From Planctomycetota bacterium (GTDB lineage Bacteria; Planctomycetota; Phycisphaerae; Tepidisphaerales; Tepidisphaeraceae): a stretch of DNA of 64,000 nucleotides. Below are positions 51,064 to 60,249 of the stretch, one piece after another (position 1 is the stretch's first letter; every line of letters starts with the position of its first letter). The notes below the pieces were generated by a model that was not told the DNA's origin, did not search any database, and was given only the letters and a program-made list of their open reading frames with translations. The translations under genes and the position numbers were made by a program. The stretch spans positions 1 through 64,000 of the forward strand of contig JBCDCH010000003.1 of the NCBI GenBank assembly GCA_039182125.1. The letters are read 5' to 3'.

Positions 51064-52581
51064 ATGCCACGAAATCGGTCCCGGGCCATGCAATCAACGT
51101 CAAAGCCAGCGCTGGATGAGCCGGGCGTGCGGGATTGGTACGCGCTCATCGAACACCAACGGCCCCTGGTCGCATCGGTCTGCCAACGCTGGCTGAGCGA
51201 TCCGAACGATGTGGATGACGCGATCCAGCAGACGTTCCTGCGATTCTGGCAGCATCGTCAACGCGTCCACGGTCGCCTCGAAGCGTGGCTCGCGGCGACG
51301 GCCCGGAGTGTGTCGGTTGATCTGATCCGCCGCGAGGTGCGTGAGCGGGATCGGCGGGTGAAGGTCGCCGGTGAAGCCGACGTGCATCGCAGTGCCGCGT
51401 TCACCAGGGAGCTCGCGCGGAATCAGTTGCCGGCGGCGTTGCGTGTGCTCCCGGACAACGATGCCGAGTTGCTGCGGCGCCGGTTTCTGAGTCGGGAACC
51501 GCTGCGCGTGTTGGCGGATTGGGCACGGGTCGACGTATCCACGATGAGTCGACGGGTGACTGCGGTTTTGGAGCGGCTCGCGTCGGTTCTGCGGGAGATG
51601 GGCGTGTTCGACGCGGATGTCGTCACCGTGGCCTCGATCTTCGACGATGCCGTTCATCTCGCGTCGGCGTTGTGGTGCAATGTCCACGTTGAGCCGGACG
51701 GTTTGCGTATGGCCGCCAGTTGGGAGGGGTTGCTGCAGGATGTAGCGGCTAACGCCGTGTATCTCCCGGGTTGGTCTCGGCCGATACGTGCCGGCGTGTT
51801 CGTCGGTTGGGGCACGATCAGCCGTCAGAGTTCGATGATGCGCATGATCGTTCCGCCGGAGTGGCAGGTGAGCATCAGCAAATACGTCGAGCGCGGTCCG
51901 GTGGAACTGGTCGGGCTGATCGAGCCCGGCACGAGCGACAAGGGGCCGGTCGAAGCAACGCTGCGCGACTACGAGCTCAATGCCGGGCTGATCGATGCGA
52001 CCGACGCGGAGGCGCTGCGGACGCTGGACGTGATCTCGTTGGGCTTTGACCTGATGACATCGGCCGCCGTGCTACGCGCGGTTTGCGATGCCGTTCAGAG
52101 TGGTGTCGGATTACACAACGAAGGTTACATTGGCCTCGATACGATCCCCGCGAACAATCCGGACTTGCGAGCGGTCTTTCTCTCGGCAAGTGACGTGACG
52201 GATTTTCACAGCACGCCGCATGGTTTGCCCGTGCCTCTGCGGGTGGTCGGGCGGCATCCTGCGGTGCCATCGGTGGTCGAACGGGATCGCACGGCCAGTG
52301 CCTGCGGCCCGGTTTATCAGCCGCGGGCCGATGCGACCACGGTTTTGCGGAAGAACCTGCAACGGCTCAAGGCGACCCATCCCAACGCCCCAGCGACGGT
52401 GCCGGCGCTGGTGTGCGGTGAACTCGGCTCGGGGCGGGTCGTCGTCAATAGCCTGCAAAACAATGAAATCCTTGTCGATCTGTCCGCATTGGACGGTCCG
52501 GCGCTGGTGCTCGACCTGCTGCGGTGGCTCGCCGAGCCGCGTCGCAAAAGCACCGATGGCGACGGGGCCGCCGATCCCTAG
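51064..52581 (+). CDS. ECF sigma factor fused to a ThuA/GATase-like C-terminal domain
   Basis: 505 residues. Region 2 is clear (residues about 28-95: [52 protein letters not shown]) and so is region 4 (about 115-180: [40 protein letters not shown]). Some 320 extra residues follow. They contain a Rossmann-like strand-helix pattern ([40 protein letters not shown]) and a late [20 protein letters not shown], reminiscent of ThuA or glutamine-amidotransferase-like folds; that assignment is tentative. The extension may sense a ligand and control the sigma module in place of a separate anti-sigma factor. ATG 51064 has TTAGG about 11 bases upstream. acnA begins 10 bp after the stop. Confidence 0.82.
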   Translation: MPRNRSRAMQSTSKPALDEPGVRDWYALIEHQRPLVASVCQRWLSDPNDVDDAIQQTFLRFWQHRQRVHGRLEAWLAATARSVSVDLIRREVRERDRRVKVAGEADVHRSAAFTRELARNQLPAALRVLPDNDAELLRRRFLSREPLRVLADWARVDVSTMSRRVTAVLERLASVLREMGVFDADVVTVASIFDDAVHLASALWCNVHVEPDGLRMAASWEGLLQDVAANAVYLPGWSRPIRAGVFVGWGTISRQSSMMRMIVPPEWQVSISKYVERGPVELVGLIEPGTSDKGPVEATLRDYELNAGLIDATDAEALRTLDVISLGFDLMTSAAVLRAVCDAVQSGVGLHNEGYIGLDTIPANNPDLRAVFLSASDVTDFHSTPHGLPVPLRVVGRHPAVPSVVERDRTASACGPVYQPRADATTVLRKNLQRLKATHPNAPATVPALVCGELGSGRVVVNSLQNNEILVDLSALDGPALVLDLLRWLAEPRRKSTDGDGAADP

Positions 52582-52591
52582 GATCGGGCGT

Positions 52592-55501
52592 ATGAGCCAA
52601 TCTGCCGCACAAGCCGTCTATTTGAACGCCGACCACAATCCGCTCGGGAGCCGCAAGACGTTGACCAGCGGGGGGCGGGAGTTGACGTATTTCGACATTG
52701 GGGTGCTCGGAGACGTGTCGAAGCTGCCGTTCTCGATCAAGGTCTTGCTCGAAGCGGCACTACGGAACATGGACGGGTTCGAGGTGGACGAGGACGCGGT
52801 GCGGGCGCTGGCGGCGTGGAGTCCGACGGGCGAAGCGACCGAGGTGCCGTTCAAGCCGGCGCGGGTGATTTTGCAGGACTTCACCGGCGTGCCGTGCGTG
52901 GTGGATCTGGCGGCGATGCGGTCGGCGATGAAGCGGGCCGGCGGCGATCCGCAGAAAATCAATCCGTTGGTGCCGGTGGACCTTGTCATCGACCACTCGG
53001 TGCAGGTCGACGAGTATGCCAACCCGCTGGCGCTGGTGAAGAATGCGCAGATCGAGTTCGAACGGAACCGGGAACGGTACGAGTTCCTGAAGTGGGGGCA
53101 GAAGGCGTTCGACAACTTCGGCGTGACCCCGCCGAGCATCGGCATCGTGCACCAGGTGAACCTCGAACATCTCGCCGGCGTGGTCTTGGAGCAGGGCGGC
53201 GTCGCGATGCCCGACAGCCTCGTCGGTACCGACTCGCACACGACGATGATCAACGGCTTGGGCGTGCTGGGCTGGGGCGTGGGCGGCATCGAAGCCGAGG
53301 CGGCGATGCTCGGGCAGCCGACGTACATGCTCACCCCCGAGGTCGTTGGCATGAAGCTCACCGGCGAACTGCCCGAAGGCGCGACCGCAACGGACCTTGT
53401 CCTGCGTGTCACGGAGATCCTCCGCGGCCACGGCGTGGTCGGGAAGTTCGTCGAGTTCTTCGGCCCCGGCATGAAGCACATGTCCGTCGCCGACCGCGCG
53501 ACCATCGCCAACATGGCCCCCGAGTACGGGGCGACGATGGGCTTCTTCCCTGTTGACGAGAAGACGCTCGACTACCTGCGTCTGACCGGCCGCGAGGAGT
53601 CGCAGATCGAACTCGTCGAGGCGTACACGAAAGCGAACCACCTTTGGTGCGACAGCGATTGCGAGCCGGTGTTCACGGACCTGCTGGAGCTTGACCTCGG
53701 CACGATCACGCCGAGTGTCGCCGGCCCGCGCCGTCCGCAGGACCGCATCGAACTCACGCAAACGCGCAGCAGCTTCCGCAGCGTGCTCATGGACGATTTC
53801 GGCCAGAACCTCGACGGCCAAGTCCCGCGGCTCGATCGCTGGGCGACCGATGGCCCGGTACACAGCGACATCAGCGCCGACGCTGCCGATGCGGCCCAGC
53901 ACGCCGACGAAAAGCCGAGCGTTGTCGGCAGTGCGCTCCAGGCCGTCGCCGACACCGCCGCGTCCGTTGCCGGGGCCATCGAGCAGAAGCTGCACCCCAA
54001 GGACGGCCTTCAACACGGCGACATCGTCATCGCCGCGATCACGTCCTGCACCAACACGAGCAACCCGAGCGTGATGGTCGCCGCGGGTTTGGTCGCGCAG
54101 AAAGCCAACGCGCTGGGTCTGAAGGTGCCGAGCTTTGTCAAAACGTCGCTCGCGCCCGGCAGCCGCGTTGTGACCGACTACCTGGAGAAGTCCGGCCTGC
54201 AAACCGAGCTCGACAACCTCGGTTTCAACACCGTCGGCTACGGCTGCACGACCTGCATCGGCAACTCCGGCCCGCTGCCGGAACACATCAGCCGTGAGAT
54301 CGAGGCCAACGACCTCGTCGCGTGCAGCGTGCTCTCGGGCAACCGCAACTTCGAGGGTCGGATCAACCCACACGTCAAAGCGAACTACCTTGCGAGCCCG
54401 CCGCTGGTCGTGGCGTTTGCGTTGGCCGGGAGCATGGACGTCGATCTCACCGACGAGCCGATCCAGAACGTCGACGGCCGCGACATCTACCTCAAGGACA
54501 TCTGGCCCACGCAGGCCGAGATCGAGGAGACCGTCGCCAAGTGCATCACGCCCGAGATGTTCCGCGCTCAGTACACCGGCGTCGCCGACAAGAACGAAGA
54601 CTGGAACAAGATCCCCGTCAAGGGCGGCGAGCTGTTCGAGTGGGACGAAAAGAGCACGTACGTGCAGGAGCCGCCGTTCTTCGTGGACCTCGGTGCCGAG
54701 CCGGAGCCGATCAAGCCGATCAAGGGCGCGAAGGTGCTCGTGAAGGTCGGCGACAGCGTCACGACCGACCACATTAGTCCCGCTGGCGCGATCAAGACCG
54801 ACAGCCCCGCGGGCAAGTACCTCATCGACAACGGCGTGCCGCGCAGCATGTTCAACAGCTTCGGCGCACGCCGCGGCAACGACCGCGTCATGGTCCGCGG
54901 CACCTTTGCCAACATCCGCCTCAAGAACCAACTCGCCCTCGGCACCGAGGGCGGCTGGACCAAGTACATGGGCGATGGCGACCTACCCGCCGGCACCGTC
55001 ACCACCACCGGCGACGACGGCGACTACCCGAGCATCTTCGACGCCGCCCGCGCCTATGGCGTGGCCAACACGTCCGATCCCGACATTGCCCCGACCGCCG
55101 GCGCGACGCCGCTGGTCGTGCTCAGCGGCAAGGACTACGGCATGGGCAGCAGCCGCGACTGGGCGGCCAAGGGGACGATCCTGTTGGGCGTGAAGGCCGT
55201 CATCGCCGAGAGCTTCGAGCGCATCCACCGCTCCAATCTCGTCGGCATGGGCGTGCTGCCGTTGACGTACGCCGAGGGCCAGTCCGCCGACACGATCGGC
55301 CTCGACGGCACCGAAACCTTCGACATCGCCGTCGACGACAACCTCAAGGCCCGCCAAACCGTCCACGTCACCGCGACCCGCGTCGACGGCACGACGATGC
55401 AGTTCGATACCGTCTGCCGCGTCGATACTCCCGTGGAAGTCGAGTACTACCGCAACGGCGGCATCCTCCAAACGGTGCTACGCCGGTTGATGAAGAACTG
55501 A
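52592..55501 (+). CDS. acnA: aconitate hydratase A
   Basis: Interconverts citrate and isocitrate in the TCA cycle; cytoplasmic [4Fe-4S] enzyme, 969 residues. Motifs in order: [19 protein letters not shown], the [20 protein letters not shown] loop, cluster cysteines in [11 protein letters not shown] and [14 protein letters not shown], then the swivel domain with DHISPAG and [13 protein letters not shown]. It is about 60-70 residues longer than usual: an Ala/Asp-rich insertion (about residues 425-470, with [20 protein letters not shown]) precedes the cluster cysteines. ATG 52592 is the family start, with AGGA about 10 bases upstream, 10 bp after the sigma-factor gene stop. The frame upstream overlaps that gene and is spurious. 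Co-transcription with the sigma factor is likely. Confidence 0.97.
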   Translation: MSQSAAQAVYLNADHNPLGSRKTLTSGGRELTYFDIGVLGDVSKLPFSIKVLLEAALRNMDGFEVDEDAVRALAAWSPTGEATEVPFKPARVILQDFTGVPCVVDLAAMRSAMKRAGGDPQKINPLVPVDLVIDHSVQVDEYANPLALVKNAQIEFERNRERYEFLKWGQKAFDNFGVTPPSIGIVHQVNLEHLAGVVLEQGGVAMPDSLVGTDSHTTMINGLGVLGWGVGGIEAEAAMLGQPTYMLTPEVVGMKLTGELPEGATATDLVLRVTEILRGHGVVGKFVEFFGPGMKHMSVADRATIANMAPEYGATMGFFPVDEKTLDYLRLTGREESQIELVEAYTKANHLWCDSDCEPVFTDLLELDLGTITPSVAGPRRPQDRIELTQTRSSFRSVLMDDFGQNLDGQVPRLDRWATDGPVHSDISADAADAAQHADEKPSVVGSALQAVADTAASVAGAIEQKLHPKDGLQHGDIVIAAITSCTNTSNPSVMVAAGLVAQKANALGLKVPSFVKTSLAPGSRVVTDYLEKSGLQTELDNLGFNTVGYGCTTCIGNSGPLPEHISREIEANDLVACSVLSGNRNFEGRINPHVKANYLASPPLVVAFALAGSMDVDLTDEPIQNVDGRDIYLKDIWPTQAEIEETVAKCITPEMFRAQYTGVADKNEDWNKIPVKGGELFEWDEKSTYVQEPPFFVDLGAEPEPIKPIKGAKVLVKVGDSVTTDHISPAGAIKTDSPAGKYLIDNGVPRSMFNSFGARRGNDRVMVRGTFANIRLKNQLALGTEGGWTKYMGDGDLPAGTVTTTGDDGDYPSIFDAARAYGVANTSDPDIAPTAGATPLVVLSGKDYGMGSSRDWAAKGTILLGVKAVIAESFERIHRSNLVGMGVLPLTYAEGQSADTIGLDGTETFDIAVDDNLKARQTVHVTATRVDGTTMQFDTVCRVDTPVEVEYYRNGGILQTVLRRLMKN

Positions 55502-55674
55502 CCGATGTTGGGTAAGCGACGATGGCTGACACGTCGAAGATTTCGGCGTTGACCGACCGAGGCGGCCGCTGGGGCGAGGATGCGGTGAGCCGTTCTTTGA
55601 TCGATTCGAATAGCTCGTGAGTGACGGTGCATCTTCGGCTTAGCCGCCGGTCCGAAGGTTGATACACTCGTGCG

Positions 55675-56181
55675 ATGCTTCGCTCGCTGATCTGTTTGCC
55701 GTTGCTGTTTCTATTTGCCCTTGCCCCGCTGGACGTTTCGGACACTGACGCGCTTCTTGAGAAGGTCGATGACCGTGTTACCGTCGAGGGGATGGTTGAG
55801 CATGCGGCGTGGAGTCGTAGCGGAAAGGTCATGAACATCCGCTTCAAGGATGTCGGGGAGAAGGGCTTCATGGCGGCGCTGTTCGAGCGGCAGCGGGAGA
55901 AGTTCGACGAAGCGTTCGACGGAGACGTCGCCAAGGCGATCGCCGGCAGGCGCGTTCGCATCACGGGGAAGCTCGTGCTTTATGGTGGCCACATCGAGGA
56001 ACTTAAGGGCCGGCCCGAGATCATCCTGCGCGATCCCGACCAACTTGAGATCGTCAAACCGGATAGTCCGACATCTCGGCCCGCCGACGACGAGGAAGAA
56101 CCCGACGCACCGTCCACTCAGCCGTCGGAGACCGAAGGAACCAAGAAGGGGTTGAAGCTCAACAACGAAAGCGATCAGTAA
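55675..56181 (+). CDS. exported OB-fold-like protein with acidic TQP tail
   Basis: A 168-residue protein with a signal peptide (MLRSLICLPLLFLFALAPLD). The core (about residues 28-125) has the strand pattern of a small OB-fold: DDRVTVEGMVEHAAWS, GKVMNIRFKDVGEKGFMAAL, GRRVRITGKLVLYGGHIEEL, PEIILRDPDQLEIV. Similar exported OB domains are found in many bacteria, without a fixed function. A Pro/Glu/Asp-rich tail with STQP follows. The next gene, a CPBP protease, starts 1 bp after its stop, so they are co-transcribed. The preceding 170 bp after acnA holds no convincing gene. Confidence 0.75.
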   Translation: MLRSLICLPLLFLFALAPLDVSDTDALLEKVDDRVTVEGMVEHAAWSRSGKVMNIRFKDVGEKGFMAALFERQREKFDEAFDGDVAKAIAGRRVRITGKLVLYGGHIEELKGRPEIILRDPDQLEIVKPDSPTSRPADDEEEPDAPSTQPSETEGTKKGLKLNNESDQ

Positions 56182-56182
56182 C

Positions 56183-57112
56183 GTGACGCCGATGTTCGCA
56201 GCGGCCGCGCTGGCTTCGTCGGGGGTGGCCTCACCGGTCGATCAGGGAACCGCGTTGCTGGTGATGTTCGCTTTCACGGGCCTGCTCACGGCCGGCATTG
56301 TTGTCTTGGCGGTCGGGTTGGGCTTGCTTCGATGGAAGGGCGTCCTGCTCGGTACACGTCAGCCCGAGCGCAACGAAGCACCGATCCGTTGGGCGTTGTT
56401 CGGCATCGGCCTGTTCGTGTGGTTCTTCGCCCAACTCGCGGCCGTCGGGATTGTCGTCGCCTTCGTCGGCGGCGTGGAAGAGATGCAGGAGGCGATCCAG
56501 GAGATACGCTACCTGCTCGCGGTGAGTGTCGGCCCCTGGCTGGTCATCATCCCGGTCGTGGCGTTGGCGGGCGTGTTGCTTCCGCTCAAGCCGTGGCATC
56601 GACTCGGGTGGAAGCCGATCGGGTTCGCGCACGGCGCACTGTCGGTGCCCATGATCATCCCGGTGGTGTTGTTTGTCACCATGGGTACGCAACTCGTGCG
56701 GTACCACCTTGGTGCGTCGCTGGACGAGTCCCATCCGCTGCTCGCCGGCCTGGAAACCGACTGGTTGTTGGTGGCCGGGATGTTCCTTGGTGTCGGGTTG
56801 CTCGTGCCGATCGCGGAGGAGATCGCGTTTCGTGGGCTGCTGCAGGGGGCGCTCGGGGCCGGGCTGACGCGTTTGGCTGATCCGATGAAGGAGGCGGGCA
56901 TGCGGTGGCTGGCGATCCTCATCAGCTCGCTGGTTTTCGCGGTGATTCATCCGTTCTTTTCCTGGCCGGCGATCTTCACGCTCTCGATCCTGCTCGGCTA
57001 CGCCTACGACCGGTCCGGTTCGATCTGGACGCCGATCGTCGGGCACGCGGCGTTCAACACGTTCAACCTCTCGTTGGCCGTCTTGCTGCTCTATGCCGAC
57101 GTGCCCGCGTAG
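56183..57112 (+). CDS. CPBP-family intramembrane protease
   Basis: A 309-residue membrane protein (start GTG 56183; ATG 56192 is a close alternative). About eight hydrophobic helices. The CPBP/Abi catalytic motifs are in the C-terminal half: LVPIAEEIAFRGLLQGAL (EExxxR), the His helix SLVFAVIHPFFSWPAIFTLS, and PIVGHAAFNTFNLSLA (HxxxN). Such proteins are Rce1-like glutamic endopeptidases; the substrate is unknown. It follows the OB-fold gene after 1 bp and precedes tyrS by 12 bp, so it sits in an operon of unrelated housekeeping function. Confidence 0.9.
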   Translation: MTPMFAAAALASSGVASPVDQGTALLVMFAFTGLLTAGIVVLAVGLGLLRWKGVLLGTRQPERNEAPIRWALFGIGLFVWFFAQLAAVGIVVAFVGGVEEMQEAIQEIRYLLAVSVGPWLVIIPVVALAGVLLPLKPWHRLGWKPIGFAHGALSVPMIIPVVLFVTMGTQLVRYHLGASLDESHPLLAGLETDWLLVAGMFLGVGLLVPIAEEIAFRGLLQGALGAGLTRLADPMKEAGMRWLAILISSLVFAVIHPFFSWPAIFTLSILLGYAYDRSGSIWTPIVGHAAFNTFNLSLAVLLLYADVPA

Positions 57113-57124
57113 CATGCCGGTCCC

Positions 57125-58285
57125 ATGAGCCCGGCCGATCAAATCGAAACCCTCCGCCGCCGCTGCGAGCGCATCGTTTCCGAAGACGAGCTGATCAAGA
57201 AGCTCGGGTACGCCGCGAAGTCGGGCAAACAGCTCCGCGTGAAGCTCGGCATGGACCCAACCGCGCCGGACGTGACGCTGGGCCACTGCGTGCCGCTCAA
57301 GGTCATCCGCCAGTTCCAGGACTGGGGCCACAAGGCCGTGCTGATCATCGGGGACGCGACCGCCGCCGTCGGTGATCCGACCGGCGTGAACACGACGCGG
57401 CCGCTTTTGAGCCCCGAGCAGATCGCCGCCAACGCCGAGACGTACATCGCCCAGGTCGGCAAGGTCTTGCGCACCGACGATGATGCCCTCGAAGTCCGCC
57501 GCAACAGCGAATGGCTCGGGCAAATGGACCTGACGCAACTCATCAAACTCGCCGCAAGAAAGACCGTCGCGCAGGTGCTGGAGCGTGATGACTTCAAGCA
57601 GCGCTACGAGAGCAACACGCCGATCGGTCTGCACGAGTTTATCTACCCGTTGCTGCAGGGTTGGGACAGCGTCGCGATCGACGCTGACATCGAGTTCGGC
57701 GGGAACGACCAACTGTTCAACAACCTCGTCGGTCGCGACTTCCAACAGCAAGAGGGCAAGGCCCCGCAGGTCGTGATCGTCACGCCGCTTCTGGTCGGCA
57801 CCGACGGGGCGCTGAAGATGTCCAAGTCCAAGGGCAACTACATCGCCGTTACCGACCCCCCTGGCGGCGACGGCGGCATGTTCGGCAAGGTCATGTCGCT
57901 GCCCGACGAGCTGATGGCGCAGTACTTCACGCTGCTGACCGAGTCCGAGCAACACGACGGCGAGTCGCCGCGCGATGCGAAGGTACGCCTGGCCAAGCTG
58001 ATCGTCACCGAGTTCCACGACGCTGCCGCGGCCGACGACGCCGAGAAGCAGTTCATGACCGCCACCCACGGCGGCATCCCCGACGACATCCCCACCGCCT
58101 CGGCCACCGGCAACATCCTCGACGTCCTCGTCAAAGTCGGCTTCTGCAGGAGCAAGGGCGAAGCCAGACGAAAGATCAACGAAGGCGGCGTCCGTGTGGA
58201 TGGCGAGAAGGTCGCCGACATCGACGCGACCGTGAGTGGTGGCGTTTTGCAGTTGGGGAAGAAGAAGTTTGTGAGACTCGGCTGA
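57125..58285 (+). CDS. tyrS: tyrosyl-tRNA synthetase
   Basis: Charges tRNA-Tyr. 386 residues, normal for the TyrRZ-type branch. The class I signatures are TLGHCVPLK (HIGH variant) with upstream KLGMDPTAPD, and KMSKSKGNY. IEFGGNDQLFNNLVGRDFQQ forms the tyrosine-pocket region. A C-terminal S4 RNA-binding domain reads SKGEARRKINEGGVRVDGEK. ATG 57125 follows the CPBP gene by 12 bp. It is complete; no T-box or other leader was found, and the short spacing argues for transcription from upstream. Confidence 0.97.
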   Translation: MSPADQIETLRRRCERIVSEDELIKKLGYAAKSGKQLRVKLGMDPTAPDVTLGHCVPLKVIRQFQDWGHKAVLIIGDATAAVGDPTGVNTTRPLLSPEQIAANAETYIAQVGKVLRTDDDALEVRRNSEWLGQMDLTQLIKLAARKTVAQVLERDDFKQRYESNTPIGLHEFIYPLLQGWDSVAIDADIEFGGNDQLFNNLVGRDFQQQEGKAPQVVIVTPLLVGTDGALKMSKSKGNYIAVTDPPGGDGGMFGKVMSLPDELMAQYFTLLTESEQHDGESPRDAKVRLAKLIVTEFHDAAAADDAEKQFMTATHGGIPDDIPTASATGNILDVLVKVGFCRSKGEARRKINEGGVRVDGEKVADIDATVSGGVLQLGKKKFVRLG

Positions 58286-58351
58286 AGCTGCGATTCGATG
58301 GTGTGCCGCTGATATATTTGGGTCGGACGTCACTGATGAGGAGTGCGGCCG

Positions 58352-58822
58352 ATGAAATCGACAGAAGTCAGCGAACTGGTTTCCAAAGCCGACAGTGTGA
58401 TCGCCCGATTCATGGCGCGGACGGGTCACGGCGTTGAGCGGCTCATGCTCGGAGGATTGTTCGTTTGGTTTGGCACGCTCAAGGTCTTCGGCGAAGTGTC
58501 GGCCACGAGCATCGTGGCCAAGACGGTTTACATCGGCCGGCCCGAGGTGACGGTTCCGTTGCTCGGGGCGTGGGAAGTGATGATCGGCATATGCCTTTGG
58601 TTTCACGCGATGCTTCGGATCGCAATCGGTTTGCTCGTGATCCGGCTCATGGGAACGATCATCGCCTTCGTCGCTGCGCCGACCGATGTGATTTTCCATC
58701 ACGTGCCATGGGCGCCGACGATTCAGGGGCAATATCTGGTCAAGGACGTGTGCCTGCTCGGGGCCGCCTTGGTCATTGGTGGGACCGTTCGGCATCGACA
58801 CCGGAAGAAAGGCGTCCATTGA
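58352..58822 (+). CDS. small DoxX-like membrane protein
   Basis: 156 residues with about four hydrophobic helices: GVERLMLGGLFVWFGTLKVF, VPLLGAWEVMIGICLWFHAM, IAIGLLVIRLMGTIIAFVAA and VKDVCLLGAALVIGGTV, ending in a basic RHRHRKKG tail. The pattern RLMLGGLFVWFGTLK with G-KVFG resembles DoxX/DUF417-type small quinone- or redox-associated membrane proteins; the match is weak. ATG 58352 is chosen over GTG 58343 because AGGAG lies 8 bases upstream. It follows tyrS after about 66 bp and could be in the same operon. Confidence 0.7.
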   Translation: MKSTEVSELVSKADSVIARFMARTGHGVERLMLGGLFVWFGTLKVFGEVSATSIVAKTVYIGRPEVTVPLLGAWEVMIGICLWFHAMLRIAIGLLVIRLMGTIIAFVAAPTDVIFHHVPWAPTIQGQYLVKDVCLLGAALVIGGTVRHRHRKKGVH

Positions 58823-58937
58823 CGAAGCGTCGGAATGTGACCGACCATTGCATTTTGTGACGCTGCTTAGGCGTGGTGCGGTTCGAAGAGCATTCGTGGG
58901 CGTTGTTCGGACTGGTTGATTTTGTTACAACCTGACC

Positions 58938-60197
58938 GTGAGGTTTACTTTGCTTGCGCTGTTGCTTGTAGCCGTGGTCGGTTGCACGCGCGGTCCGCGC
59001 GTGCCTGACCTGGGCGGGATCTACAACGAGGCCGCGCAGGAACTCTCGGGCACACCTGATCGAAATCCGGTCATCGTGATCCCCGGCATCCTCGGCTCGC
59101 GGCTCGAAACGCCGGACGGGCAGGTCGTCTGGGGGCAGTTTGGCAGAGGTAGCGTCAATCCGCGGACCGAAGAAGGCATTGCGCTCATGTCCCTGCCCGC
59201 TGACGGGTCCGACGACGGTGTCCGTGCGGTCGGCGTGATCGACCGTTTCAGCCTCAATCTGTGGGGCGGCTTGGGTTTCCAACAGGCGGCGTATGAAAAC
59301 CTGCTCAAGACGCTTGGCGTTGGCGGTTACATCGACCGCGACATGAATTACAACCCGAGTGATAGTGTCGACTACGGCGAGGAGCATTTCACCTGCTTCC
59401 AGTTTCCCTACGACTGGCGGCGTGAGTTGAGCGAGTCGGCGATCGCGCTGCATGCATTCATCGAGACCGAGCGCGAGGTCGTGCGCCGACGGCGTATCGG
59501 GCTGTTCGGTGCCGAGGCGGTCGAAGCGGCGGGGCCGATCAAGTTCGATGTCGTCGCCCACAGCATGGGCGGGCTGGTGCTGCGGTACTACTTGATGTAC
59601 GGCCCGACGCCGCTGGACGAGGTGCCGGATACGCCGACCTGGGCGGGGGCGAAGTACATCGACAAGGCGATCTTCGTCGGCACGCCGCACGGCGGGAGTG
59701 TCGAGGCGTTACGGACGCTGATCGAGGGCAAACGATTCGCGCCGATCCTTCCGCATTACCCGGCCCGCGTGCTCCAGTCCTACCCGTCGATGTTCCAACT
59801 CGTACCGACGCACGAGTTGTGGCGCATTCCCGTCGGGGCACGCAAGGATGCCTTGCCTTTGGAAACGCTCGAGCGGCATGTGGACATGGCCGAACGATTC
59901 CATGCGGCGATCCGTGTCGAGGCCGATCCTCCCGCGAACCTGCGACAATATCTCTTCGTCGCGGACGCCATCCAGACCGCCGACAAGCTCGGCCCCGACC
60001 TGCGGACGGTCGCCAGTGCCCCCGGTGACCAGACCGTTACCCGTGATGCGGCCATCCTCGATCGCGACCCGGGGCCGCTGCTGGACAGTCCCATTCCCTG
60101 GGACCGAATCCAGTTCCTGCACACCGATCACCTCGGCATGACGCAGGACCCGGGGTTCACCGACAACATGCTGTTTCTTTTACTCATCCAAAAGTGA
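58938..60197 (+). CDS. lecithin:cholesterol acyltransferase-like lipoprotein
   Basis: A 419-residue alpha/beta hydrolase lipoprotein. Signal peptide with lipobox VVGC at residues 13-16; the enzyme domain starts NPVIVIPGILGSRLETPDG, typical of LCAT/PDAT-type acyltransferases and lipases. FPYDWRRELSESA is the conserved YDWR segment; the nucleophile elbow is VVAHSMGGLVLRYYL (Ser about residue 208); IFVGTPHGGSVEAL, a late Asp in ASAPGDQTVT and a His near HTDHLGM complete the expected triad. Probably acts on phospholipids or lipids in the envelope. The start is GTG 58938 without a clear Shine-Dalgarno sequence. It is 52 bp upstream of the flavin/Fe-S gene and probably co-transcribed. Confidence 0.88.
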   Translation: MRFTLLALLLVAVVGCTRGPRVPDLGGIYNEAAQELSGTPDRNPVIVIPGILGSRLETPDGQVVWGQFGRGSVNPRTEEGIALMSLPADGSDDGVRAVGVIDRFSLNLWGGLGFQQAAYENLLKTLGVGGYIDRDMNYNPSDSVDYGEEHFTCFQFPYDWRRELSESAIALHAFIETEREVVRRRRIGLFGAEAVEAAGPIKFDVVAHSMGGLVLRYYLMYGPTPLDEVPDTPTWAGAKYIDKAIFVGTPHGGSVEALRTLIEGKRFAPILPHYPARVLQSYPSMFQLVPTHELWRIPVGARKDALPLETLERHVDMAERFHAAIRVEADPPANLRQYLFVADAIQTADKLGPDLRTVASAPGDQTVTRDAAILDRDPGPLLDSPIPWDRIQFLHTDHLGMTQDPGFTDNMLFLLLIQK

Positions 60198-60249
60198 TAT
60201 GGACGTCCGGTGATTGCGGGAGGATGGTGCAGTTTTACGTGACACGCAC

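Noticed and set aside
55523-55621. A 32-codon frame (MADTSKISALTDRGG...) between acnA and the OB-fold gene
   Set aside because: It is very short, with no Shine-Dalgarno, no hydrophobic segment and no known family; it could be chance in GC-rich DNA.
56231-58819. An 862-codon minus-strand frame opposite the CPBP and tyrS genes
   Set aside because: It spans two well-supported plus-strand genes and translates to Arg/His/Gln/Asp-rich sequence without structure.
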